A stretch of DNA of 64,000 nt, taken from Luzula sylvatica. Lineage: Eukaryota; Streptophyta; Magnoliopsida; Poales; Juncaceae. The notes under the pieces are model-generated. The model was not told where the DNA came from. It saw only the letters and a list, made by a program, of their open reading frames with translations, and searched no databases. The DNA lies in NCBI GenBank assembly GCA_946800325.1, contig OX326958.1:71669264-71733263 (forward strand), written 5' to 3'. Below are positions 26,975-38,066 of this stretch, piece after piece; position 1 is the stretch's first letter, and each line of letters opens with the position of its first letter. A program made the translations under genes and the position numbers.

Positions 26975-26995
26975 ACAAACTTTCTTAGTGTTTGT
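26975..26995. other. Monomer dyad 2 (representative)
   Basis: ACAAAC and GTTTGT form a 6-bp inverted repeat separated by TTTCTTAGT, at monomer positions 69-89. T89C variants shorten the arm to 5 bp. The diagnostic changes of A (C74G), B (C70A), C (T86C), E, N and X (T85G) and Q (C70T) break it, so within a 26-mer about seven monomers lack a good dyad. Short dyads have been reported as a feature of some centromeric satellites; a function here is speculative. Confidence 0.6.
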
Positions 26996-27774
26996 GAAAT
27001 TTGGTGAAAAGTTATGTAGTAAAAGATACGATACAAATGATCTAAAAACACGTTATTTGAACTCCTCAAAGCGTTAAAATATTGTTTTGAATCGGAAAAC
27101 AAACTTTGTTAGTGTTTGTGAAATTTGGTGAAAAGTTATGTAGTAAAAGATACGATATAACTGATCTAAAAACATGTTATTTGAACTGCTCAAAGCGTTA
27201 AAATCTTGTTTTGAATCGAAAAACAAACTTTCTTAGTGTTTGTGAAATTTGGTGAAAAGTTATGTAGTAAAAGGTACGATACAAATGATCTAAAAACACG
27301 TGATTTGAACTCCTCAAAGCGTTAAAATCCTGTTTTGAATCGAAAAACAAACTTTGTTAGTGTTTGTGAAATTTGGTGAAAAATTATGTAGTAAAAGATA
27401 CGATACAACTGATCTAAAAACACATTATTTGAACTCCTCAAAGCGTTAAAATCTTGTTTTGAATCGAAAAACAAACTTTCTTAGTGGTTGCGAAATTTGG
27501 TGAAAAGTTACGTAGTAAAAGATACGATACAAATGATCTAAAAACACGTTATTTGAACTCCTCAAAGCGTTAAAATCTTGTTTTGAATCGAAAAACAAAC
27601 TTTGTTAGTGTTTGTGAAATTTCGTGAAAAGTTATGTAGTAAAAGATTCGATACAACTGATCTAAAAACACGTTATTTGAACTCCTCAAAGCGTTAAAAT
27701 CTTGTTTTGAATCGAAAAACAAACTTTCTTAGTGTTTGCGAAATTTGGTGACAAGTTATGTAGTAAAAGATACG

Positions 27775-30626
27775 ATACAAATGATCTAAAAACACGTTAT
27801 TTGAACTCCTCAAAGCGTTAAAATCTTGTTTTGAATCGGAAAACAAAGTTTCTTAGTGTTTGCGAAATTTGGTGAAAAGTTATGTAGTAAAAGATACGAT
27901 ACAAATGATCTAAAAACACGTTATTTGAACTCCTCAAAGCTTTAAAATCTTGTTTTGAATCGAAAAAAAAACTTTCTTAGTGTTTGTGAAATTTGGTGAA
28001 AAGTTATGTAGTAAAAGATACGATACAAATGATCTAAAAACACGTTATTTGAACACCTCAAAGCGTTAAAATCTTGTTTTGAATCGAAAAACAAACTTCC
28101 TTAGTGTCTGTGAAATTTGGTGAAAAGTTATGTAGTAAAAGATACGATACAAATGATCTAAAAACGCGTGATTTGAACTCCTCAAAGCGTTAAAATCTTG
28201 TTTTGAATCGAAAAACAAACTTTGTTAGTGTTTGTGAAATTTGGTGAAAAGTTATGTAGTAAAAGATACGATACAACTGATCTAAAAACACGTTATTTGA
28301 ACTCCTCAAAGCGTTAAAATCCTGTTTTGAATCGAAAAACAAACTTTCTTAGTGGTTGCGAAATTTGGTGAAAAGTTACGTAGTAAAAGATACGATACAA
28401 ATGATCTAAAACCACGTTATTTGAACTCCTCAAAGCGTTAAAATCTTGTTTTGAATCGAAAAACAAACTTTCTTAGTGTTTGCGAAATTTGGTGACAAGT
28501 TATGTAGTAAAAGATACGATACAAATGATCTAAAAACACGTTATTTGAACTCCTCAAAGCGTTAAAATCTTGTTTTGAATAGAAAAACAAACTTTCTTAG
28601 TGTTCGTGAAATTTGGTGAAAAGTTAGGTAGTAAAAGATACGATACAAATGATCTAAAAACACGTTATTTGAACTCCTCAAAGCGTTAAAATCTAGTTTT
28701 GAATCGAAAAACAAACTTTCTTAGTGTTTGCGAAATTTGGTGAAAAGTTATGTAGTAAAAGATACGATACAAATGATCTAAAAACACGTTATTTGAACTC
28801 CTCAAAGCGTTAAAATCTTGTTTTGAATCGAAAAACAAACTTTCTTAGTGTTTGTGAAATTTGGTGAAAAGTTAGGTAGTAAAAGATACGATACAAATGA
28901 TCTAAAAACACGTTATTTGAACTCCTCAAAGCGTTAAAATATTGTTTTGAATCGAGAAACAAACTTTGTTAGTGTTTGTGAAATTTGGTGAAAAGTGATG
29001 TAGTAAAAGATACGATACAACTGGTCTAAAAACACGTTATTTGAACTACTCAAAGCGCTAAAATCTTGTTTTGAATCGAAAAACAAACTTTCTTAGTGTT
29101 TGTGAAATTTGGTGAAAAGTTATGTAGTAAAAGATACGATACAAATGATCTAAAAACGCGTTATTTGAGCTCCTCAAAGCGTTAAAATCTTGTTTTGAAT
29201 CGAAAAACAAACTTTCTTAGTGGTTGCGAAATTTGGTGAAAAGTTACGTAGTAAAAGATACGATACAAATGATCTAAAAACACGTTATTTGAACTGCTCA
29301 AAGCGTTAAAATCTTGTTTTGATTCGAAAAACAAACTTTGTTAGTGTTTGTGAAATTTCGTGAATAGTTATGTAGTAAAAGATACGATACAACTGATCTA
29401 AAAACACCTTATTTGAACTCCTCAAAGCGTTAAAATCTTGTTTTGAATCGAAAAACAAACTTTCTTAGTGTTTGCAAAATTTGGTGAAAAGTTATGTAGT
29501 AAAAGATACGATACAAATGATCTAAAAACACGTTATTTGAACTCCTCAAAGTGTTACAATTTTGTTTTGAATCGAAAAATAAACTTTCTTAGTGTTTGTG
29601 AAATTTGGTGAAAAGTTATGTAGTAAAAGATACGATACAAATGAACTAAAAACACGTGATTTGAACTCCTCAAAGCGTTAAAATCTTGTATTGAATCGAA
29701 AAACAAACTTTGTTAGTGTTTGTGAAATTTGGTGAAAAGTTATGTAGTAAAAGATACGATACAACTGATCCAAAAACATGTTTTTTGGACTCCTCAAAGC
29801 GTTAATATCTTGTTTTGAATCGAAAAACAAACTTTCTTAGTGTTTGTGAAATTTGGTGAAAAGTTAAGTAGTAAAAGATACGACACAAATGATCTAAAAA
29901 CACGTTATTTGAACTCCTCAAAGCGTTAAAATCTTGTTTTGAATCGAAAAACAAACTTTCTTAGTGTTTGTGAAATTTGGTGAAAAGTTATGTAGTAAAA
30001 TATACGATACAAATCATCTAAAAACACGTTATTTGAACTCCTCAAAGCGTTAAAATCTTGTTTTGAATCGGAAAACAAACTTTGTTAGTGTTTGTGAAAT
30101 TTGGTGAAAAGTTATGTAGTAAAAGATACGATATAACTGATCTAAATACATGTTATTTGAACTGCTCAAAGCGTTAAAATCTTGTTTTGAATCGAAAAAC
30201 AAACTTTCTTAGTGTTTGTGAAATTTGGTGAAAAGTTATGTAGTAAAAGATACGATACAAATGATCTAAAAACACGTGATTTGAACTCCTCAAAGCGTTA
30301 AAATCTTGTTTTGAATCGAAAAACAAACTTTGTTAGTGTTTGTGAAATTTGGTGAAAAGTTATGTAGTAAAAGATACGATACAAATGATCTAAAAACACG
30401 TTATTTGAACTCCTCAAAGCGTTAAAATCTTGTTTTGAATCGAAAAACAAACTTTGTTAGTGTTTGTGAAATTTCGTGAAATGTTATGTACTAAAAGATA
30501 CGATACAACTGATCTAAAAACACGTTATTTGAACTCCTCAAAGCGTTAAAATCTTGTTTTGAATCGAAAAACAAACTTTCTTAGTGTTTGCGAAATTTGG
30601 TGACAAGTTATGTAGTAAAAGATACG
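27775..30626. repeat. 25-mer unit reduced to 23 monomers
   Basis: This is the partner of 16368-19467 with the 25-mer marks (F A18C, G C63A, J C51A/A66G, Q, R, S, U, V forms). Two monomers are missing, lost by fusion of L with N at 29139-29262. All following monomers keep the 124-bp phase. Confidence 0.87.
29139..29262. repeat. L/N hybrid monomer at a two-monomer deletion
   Basis: The 5' part has the A20G and A31G marks of L. The 3' part has the T85G, T89C and T109C marks of N. Position 53 is T, although N in this haplotype has A there. The crossover therefore lies between positions 54 and 84 of the monomer. Exactly 248 bp is missing relative to 16368-19467, as expected from unequal exchange in register. 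Confidence 0.88.
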
Positions 30627-31866
30627 ATACAAATGATCTAAAAACACGTTATTTGAACTCCTCAAAGCGTTAAAATCTTGTTTTGAATCGGAAAACAAAG
30701 TTTCTTAGTGTTTGCGAAATTTGGTGAAAAGTTATGTAATAAAAGATACGATACAAATGATCTAAAAACACGTTATTTGAACTCCTCAAAGCTTTAAAAT
30801 CTTGTTTTGAATCGAAAAAAAAACTTTCTTAGTGTTTGTGAAATTTGGTGAAAAGTTATGTAGTAAAAGATACGATACAAATGATCTAAAAACACGTTAT
30901 TTGAACACCTCAAAGCGTTAAAATCTTGTTTTGAATCGAAAAACAAACTTCCTTAGTGTCTGTGAAATTTGGTGAAAAGTTATGTAGTAAAAGATACGAT
31001 ACAAATGATCTAAAAACGCGTGATTTGAACTCCTCAAAGCGTTAAAATCTTGTTTTGAATCGAAAAACAAACTTTGTTAGTGTTTGTGAAATTTGGTGAA
31101 AAGTTATGTAGTAAAAGATACGATACAAATGATCTAAAAACACGTTATTTGAACTCCTCAAAGCTTTAAAATCTTGTTTTGAATCGAAAAACAAACTTTG
31201 TTAGTGTTTGTGAAATTTCGTGAATAGTTATGTAGTAAAAGATACGATACAACTGATCTAAAAACACCTTATTTGAACTCCTCAAAGCGTTAAAATCTTG
31301 TTTTGAATCGAAAAACAAACTTTCTTAGTGTTTGCAAAATTTGGTGAAAAGTTATGTAGTAAAAGATACGATACAAATGATCTAAAAACACGTTATTTGA
31401 ACTCCTCAAAGCGTTACAATCTTGTTTTGAATCAAAAAATAAACTTTCTTAGTGTTTGTGAAATTTGGTGAAAAGTTATGTAGTAAAAGATACGATACAA
31501 ATGATCTAAAAACACGTGATTTGAACTCCTCAAAGCGTTAAAATCTTGTTTTGAATCGAAAAACAAGCTTTGTTAGTGTTTGTGAAATTTGGTGAAAAGT
31601 TATGTAGTAAAAGATACGATACAACTGATCTAAAAACACGTTATTTGAACTCCTCAAAGCGTTAAAATCTTGTTTTGAATCGAAAAACAAACTTTGTTAG
31701 TGTTTGTGAAATTTCGTGAAAAGTTATGTAGTAAAAGATTCGATACAACTGATCTAAAAACACGTTATTTGAACTCCTCAAAGCGTTAAAATCTTGTTTT
31801 GAATCGAAAAACAAACTTTCTTAGTGTTTGCGAAATTTGGTGACAAGTTATGTAGTAAAAGATACG
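30627..31866. repeat. 10-mer unit (A-D, O-R, Y, Z), copy 2
   Basis: Same order as 19468-20706, including G43T in O, A73G in R and GATTCG at the end of Y. All ten monomers are 124 bp here. It closes the second super-unit. Confidence 0.87.
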
Positions 31867-34842
31867 ATACAAATGATCTAAAAACACGTTATTTGAACTC
31901 CTCAAAGCGTTAAAATCTTGTTTTGAATCGGAAAACAAAGTTTCTTAGTGTTTGCGAAATTTGGTGAAAAGTTATGTAGTAAAAGATACGATACAAATGA
32001 TCTAAAAACACGTTATTTGAACTCCTCAAAGCTTTAAAATCTTGTTTTGAATCGAAAAAAAAACTTTCTTAGTGTTTGTGAAATTTGGTGAAAAGTTATG
32101 TAGTAAAAGATACGATACAAATGATCTAAAAACACGTTATTTGAACACCTCAAAGCGTTAAAATCTTGTTTTGAATCGAAAAACAAACTTCCTTAGTGTC
32201 TGTGAAATCTGGTGAAAAGTTATGTAGTAAAAGATACGATACAAATGATCTAAAAACGCGTGATTTGAACTCCTCAAAGCGTTAAAATCTTGTTTTGAAT
32301 CGAAAAACAAACTTTGTTAGTGTTTGTGAAATTTGGTGAAAAGTTATGTAGTAAAAGATACGATACAACTGATCTAAAAACACGTTATTTGAACTCCTCA
32401 AAGCGTTAAAATCCTGTTTTGAATCGAAAAACAAACTTTCTTAGTGGTTGCGAAATTTGGTGAAAAGTTACGTAGTAAAAGATACGATACAAATGATCTA
32501 AAACCACGTTATTTGAACTCCTCAAAGCGTTAAAATCTTGTTTTGAATCGAAAAACAAACTTTCTTAGTGTTCGCGAAATTTGGTGACAAGTTATGTAGT
32601 AAAAGATACGATACAAATGATCTAAAAACACGTTATTTGAACTCCTCAAAGCGTTAAAATCTTGTTTTGAATAGAAAAACAAACTTTCTTAGTGTTCGTG
32701 AAATTTGGTGAAAAGTTAGGTAGTAAAAGATACGATACAAATGATCTAAAAACACGTTATTTGAACTCCTCAAAGCGTTAAAATCTAGTTTTGAATCGAA
32801 AAACAAACTTTCTTAGTGTTTGCGAAATTTGGTGAAAAGTTATGTAGTAAAAGATACGATACAAATGATCTAAAAACACGTTATTTGAACTCCTCAAAGC
32901 GTTAAAATCTTGTTTTGAATCGAAAAACAAACTTTCTTAGTGTTTGTGAAATTTGGTGAAAAGTTAGGTAGTAAAAGATACGATACAAATGATCTAAAAA
33001 CACGTTATTTGAACTCCTCAAATCGTTAAAATATTGTTTTGAATCGAGAAACAAACTTTGTTAGTGTTTGTGAAATTTGGTGAAAAGTGATGTAGTAAAA
33101 GATACGATACAACTGGTCTAAAAAAACGTTATTTGAACTACTCAAAGCGCTAAAATCTTGTTTTGAATCGAAAAACAAACTTTCTTAGTGTTTGTGAAAT
33201 TTGGTGAAAAGTTATGTAGTAAAAGATACGATACAAATGATCTAAAAACGCGTTATTTGAGCTCCTCAAAGCGTTAAAATCTTGTTTTGAATCGAAAAAC
33301 AAACTTTCTTAGTGTTTGTGAAATTTGGTGAAAAGTTATGTAGTAAAAGATACGATACAAATGATCTAAAAACACGTGATTTGAACTCCTCAAAGAGTTA
33401 AAATCTTGTTTTGAATCGAAAAACAAACTTTGTTAGTGTTTGTGAAATTTTGTGAAAAGTTATGTAGTAAAAGATACGATACAACTGATCTAAAAACACA
33501 TTATTTGAACTCCTCAAAGCGTTAAAATCTAGTTTTGAATCGAAAAACAAACTTTCTTAGTGGTTGCGAAATTTGGTGAAAAGTTACGTAGTAAAAGATA
33601 CGATACAAATGATCTAAAAACACGTTATTTTAACTGCTCAAAGCGTTAAAATCTTGTTTTGATTCGAAAAACAAACTTTGTTAGTGTTTGTGAAATTTCG
33701 TGAATAGTTATGTAGTAAAAGATACGATACAACTGATCTAAAAACACCTTATTTGAACTCCTCAAAGCGTTAAAATCTTGTTTTGAATCGAAAAACAAAC
33801 TTTCTTAGTGTTTGCAAAATTTGGTGAAAAGTTATGTAGTAAAAGATACGATACAAATGATCTAAAAACACGTTATTTGAACTCCTCAAAGTGTTACAAT
33901 TTTGTTTTGAATCGAAAAATAAACTTTCTTAGTGTTTGTGAAATTTGGTGAAAAGTTATGTAGTAAAAGATACGATACAAATGAACTAAAAACACGTTAT
34001 TTGAACTCCTCAAAGCGTTAAAATCTTGTATTGAATCGAAAAACAAACTTTGTTAGTGTTTGTGAAATTTGGTGAAAAGTTATGTAGTAAAAGATACGAT
34101 ACAACTGATCCAAAAACATGTTTTTTGGACTCCTCAAAGCGTTAATATCTTGTTTTGAATCGAAAAACAAACTTTCTTAGTGTTTGTGAAATTTGGTGAA
34201 AAGTTAAGTAGTAAAAGATACGACACAAATGATCTAAAAACACGTTATTTGAACTCCTCAAAGCGTTAAAATCTTGTTTTGAATCGAAAAACAAACTTTC
34301 TTAGTGTTTGTGAAATTTGGTGAAAAGTTATGTAGTAAAATATACGATACAAATCATCTAAAAACACGTTATTTGAACTCCTCAAAGCGTTAAAATCTTG
34401 TTTTGAATCGGAAAACAAACTTTGTTAGTGTTTGTGAAATTTGGTGAAAAGTTATGTAGTAAAAGATACGATATAACTGATCTAAATACATGTTATTTGA
34501 ACTGCTCAAAGCGTTAAAATCTTGTTTTGAATCGAAAAACAAACTTTCTTAGTGTTTGTGAAATTTGGTGAAAAGTTATGTAGTAAAAGATACGATACAA
34601 ATGATCTAAAAACACGTGATTTGAACTCCTCAAAGCGTTAAAATCTTGTTTTGAATCGAAAAACAAACTTTGTTAGTGTTTGTGAAATTTCGTGAAATGT
34701 TATGTACTAAAAGATACGATACAACTGATCTAAAAACACGTTATTTGAACTCCTCAAAGCGTTAAAATCTTGTTTTGAATCGAAAAACAAACTTTCTTAG
34801 TGTTTGCGAAATTTGGTGACAAGTTATGTAGTAAAAGATACG
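31867..34842. repeat. 25-mer unit reduced to 24 monomers
   Basis: A to W plus Z with 25-mer marks. W and Y are fused at 34595-34718, which removes one monomer. Private changes include GAAATCTGG in C, TTCGCG in F, AAATCGTT in J, an AAAAAACG form of K and TTTTAACTG in O, so this copy has had more time or more errors than its relatives. Confidence 0.85.
34595..34718. repeat. W/Y hybrid monomer at a one-monomer deletion
   Basis: The 5' part has the T24G mark of W. The 3' part has G97C and the GAAATGTTATGTACTAAAAG form of Y. Both parents have C78G, so the crossover is only bounded between positions 25 and 96. One 124-bp unit is lost relative to the 25-mer at 16368. Confidence 0.85.
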
Positions 34843-36826
34843 ATACAAATGATCTAAAAACACGTTATTTGAACTCCTCAAAGCGTTAAAATCTTGTTTT
34901 GAATCGGAAAACAAAGTTTCTTAGTGTTTGCGAAATTTGGTGAAAAGTTATGTAATAAAAGATACGATACAAATGATCTAAAAACACGTTATTTGAACTC
35001 CTCAAAGCTTTAAAATCTTGTTTTGAATCGAAAAAAAAACTTTCTTAGTGTTTGTGAAATTTGGTGAAAAGTTATGTAGTAAAAGATACGATACAAATGA
35101 TCTAAAAACACGTTATTTGAACACCTCAAAGCGTTAAAATCTTGTTTTGAATCGAAAAACAAACTTCCTTAGTGTCTGTGAAATTTGGTGAAAAGTTATG
35201 TAGTAAAAGATACGATACAAATGATCTAAAAACGCGTGATTTGAACTCCTCAAAGCGTTAAAATCTTGTTTTGAATCGAAAAACAAACTTTGTTAGTGTT
35301 TGTGAAATTTGGTGAAAAGTTATGTAGTAAAAGATACGATACAAATGATCTAAAAACACGTTATTTGAACTCCTCAAAGCTTTAAAATCTTGTTTTGAAT
35401 CGAAAAACAAACTTTGTTAGTGTTTGTGAAATTTCGTGAATAGTTATGTTGTAAAAGATACGATACAACTGATCTAAAAACACCTTATTTGAACTCCTCA
35501 AAGCGTTAAAATCTTGTTTTGAATCGAAAAACAAACTTTCTTAGTGTTTGCAAAATTTGGTGAAAAGTTATGTAGTAAAAGATACGATACAAATGATCTA
35601 AAAACACGTTATTTGAACTCCTCAAAGCGTTACAATCTTGTTTTGAATCAAAAAATAAACTTTCTTAGTGTTTGTGAAATTTGGTGAAAAGTTATGTAGT
35701 AAAAGATACGATACAAATGATCTAAAAACACGTGATTTGAACTCCTCAAAGCGTTAAAATCTTGTTTTGAATCGAAAAACAAGCTTTGTTAGTGTTTGTG
35801 AAATTTGGTGAAAAGTTATGTAGTAAAAGATACGATACAACTGATCTAAAAACATGTTTTTTGAACTCCTCAAAGCGTTAAAATCTTGTTTTGAATCGAA
35901 AAACAAACTTTCTTAGTCTTTGTGAAATTTGGTGAAAAGTTAAGTAGTAAAAGATACGACACAAATGATCTAAAAACACGTTATTTGAACTCCTCAAAGC
36001 GTTAAAATCTTGTTTTGAATCGAAAAACAAACTTTCTTAGTGTTTGTGAAATTTGGTGAAAAGTTATGTAGTAAAAGATACGATACAAATGATCTAAAAA
36101 AACGTTATTTGAACTCCTCAAAGCGTTAAAATATTGTTTTGAACCGGAAAACAAACTTTGTTAGTGTTTGTGAAATTTGGTGAAAAGTTATGTAGTAAAA
36201 GATACGATATAACTGATCTAAAAACATGTTATTTGAACTGCTCAAAGCGTTAAAATCTTGTTTTGAATCGAAAAACAAACTTTCTTAGTGTTTGTGAAAT
36301 TTGGTGAAAAGTTATGTAGTAAAAGATACGATACAAATGATCTAAAAACACGTGATTTGAACACCTCAAAGCGTTAAAATCTTGTTTTGAATCGAAAAAC
36401 AAACTTTGTTAGTGTTTGTGAAATTTGGTGAAAAGTTATGTAGTAAAAGATACGATACAACTGATCTAAAAACACATTATTTGAACTCCTCAAAGCGTTA
36501 AAATCTTGTTTTGAATCGAAAAACAAACTTTCTTAGTGGTTGCGAAATTTGGTGAAAAGTTACGTAGTAAAAGATACGATACAAATGATCTAAAAACACG
36601 TTATTTGAACTCCTCAAAGCGTTAAAATCTTGTTCTGAATCGAAAAACAAACTTTGTTAGTGTTTGTGAAATTTCGTGAAAAGTTATGTAGTAAAAGATA
36701 CGATACAACTGATCTAAAAACACGTTATTTGAACTCCTCAAAGCGTTAAAATCTTGTTTTGAATCGAAAAACAAACTTTCTTAGTGTTTGCGAAATTTGG
36801 TGACAAGTTATGTAGTAAAAGATACG
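34843..36826. repeat. 16-mer unit (A-D, O-Z), copy 2
   Basis: Order A-D then O-Z with 16-mer marks in R, S, U, W and Y. O carries G43T (AAGCTTTAAAA), as in the 10-mers, and ATGTTGTAAAAG. A carries the GTAATAAAAG ending seen in A of the 10-mers. This indicates that the 10-mer and this 16-mer share their A-R part. Confidence 0.86.
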
Positions 36827-38066
36827 ATACAAATGATCTAAAAACACGTTATTTGAACTCCTCAAAGCGTTAAAATCTTGTTTTGAATCGGAAAACAAAG
36901 TTTCTTAGTGTTTGCGAAATTTGGTGAAAAGTTATGTAGTAAAAGATACGATACAAATGATCTAAAAACACGTTATTTGAACTCCTCAAAGCTTTAAAAT
37001 CTTGTTTTGAATCGAAAAAAAAACTTTCTTAGTGTTTGTGAAATTTGGTGAAAAGTTATGTAGTAAAAGATACGATACAAATGATCTAAAAACACGTTAT
37101 TTGAACACCTCAAAGCGTTAAAATCTTGTTTTGAATCGAAAAACAAACTTCCTTAGTGTCTGTGAAATTTGGTGAAAAATTATGTAGTAAAAGATACGAT
37201 ACAAATGATCTAAAAACGCGTGATTTGAACTCCTCAAAGCGTTAAAATCTTGTTTTGAATCGAAAAACAAACTTTGTTAGTGTTTGTGAAATTTGGTGAA
37301 AAGTCAGGTAGTAAAAGATACGATACAACTGATCTAAAAACACGTTATTTGAACTCCTCAAAGCGTTAAAATCCTGTTTTGAATCGAAAAACAAACTTTC
37401 TTAGTGGTTGCGAAATTTGGTGAAAAGTTACGTAGTAAAAGATACGATACAAATGATCTAAAAACACGTTATTTGAACTCCTCAAAGCGTTAAAATCTTG
37501 TTTTGAATCGAAAAACAAACTTTCTTAGTGTTTGTGAAATTTGGTGAAAAGTTATGTAGTAAAAGATACGATACAAATGATCTAAAAACACGTGATTTGA
37601 ACTCCTCAAAGCGTTAAAATCCTGTTTTGAATCGAAAAACAAACTTTGTTAGTGTTTGTGAAATTTGGTGAAAAATTATGTAGTAAAAGATACGATACAA
37701 CTGATCTAAAAACACATTATTTGAACTCCTCAAAGCGTTAAAATCTTGTTTTGAATCGAAAAACAAACTTTCTTAGTGGTTGCGAAATTTGGTGAAAAGT
37801 TACGTAGTAAAAGATACGATACAAATGATCTAAAAACACGTTATTTGAACTCCTCAAAGCGTTAAAATCTTGTTTTGAATCGAAAAACAAACTTTGTTAG
37901 TGTTTGTGAAATTTCGTGAAAAGTTATGTAGTAAAAGATTCGATACAACTGATCTAAAAACACGTTATTTGAACTCCTCAAAGCGTTAAAATCTTGTTTT
38001 GAATCGAAAAACAAACTTTCTTAGTGTTTGCGAAATTTGTTGACAAGTTATGTAGTAAAAGATACG
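36827..38066. repeat. 10-mer unit of different content (A-E, F/V, W-Z)
   Basis: Ten monomers, but not the same ten as at 19468 and 30627: A, B, C, D, E, a plain monomer that joins F and V, then W (T52C, G105A), X, Y (ending GATTCG) and Z (with GTTGACAAG). Equal length with different composition shows that unit length alone is a poor guide to ancestry in this array. Confidence 0.82.

Larger units (their letters stand above)
24551..27774. repeat. 26-mer unit, complete A-Z (reference copy)
   Basis: This is the cleanest full-length unit, 3224 bp with all 26 monomers A to Z in order. Eight positions in the order carry C78G (D, J, M, O, R, U, W, Y) and each is followed by a monomer with A7C (E, K, N, P, S, V, X, Z). 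I used this copy to define the alphabet. S has the T13C form (GATCCAAAAACATG) and W has both T52C and G105A. Confidence 0.9.
21575..31866. repeat. 92-mer super-unit, copy 2 (83 monomers remain)
   Basis: Four of the five blocks of the first super-unit recur: 24-mer, 26-mer, 25-mer reduced to 23, and 10-mer. The 7-mer is not present. By eye, corresponding monomers differ at very few bases. Known differences are the replaced S-T-U in copy 1, the loss of two monomers at 29139-29262 in copy 2, and scattered single bases. After 31866 the array continues with a different unit. Confidence 0.87.
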
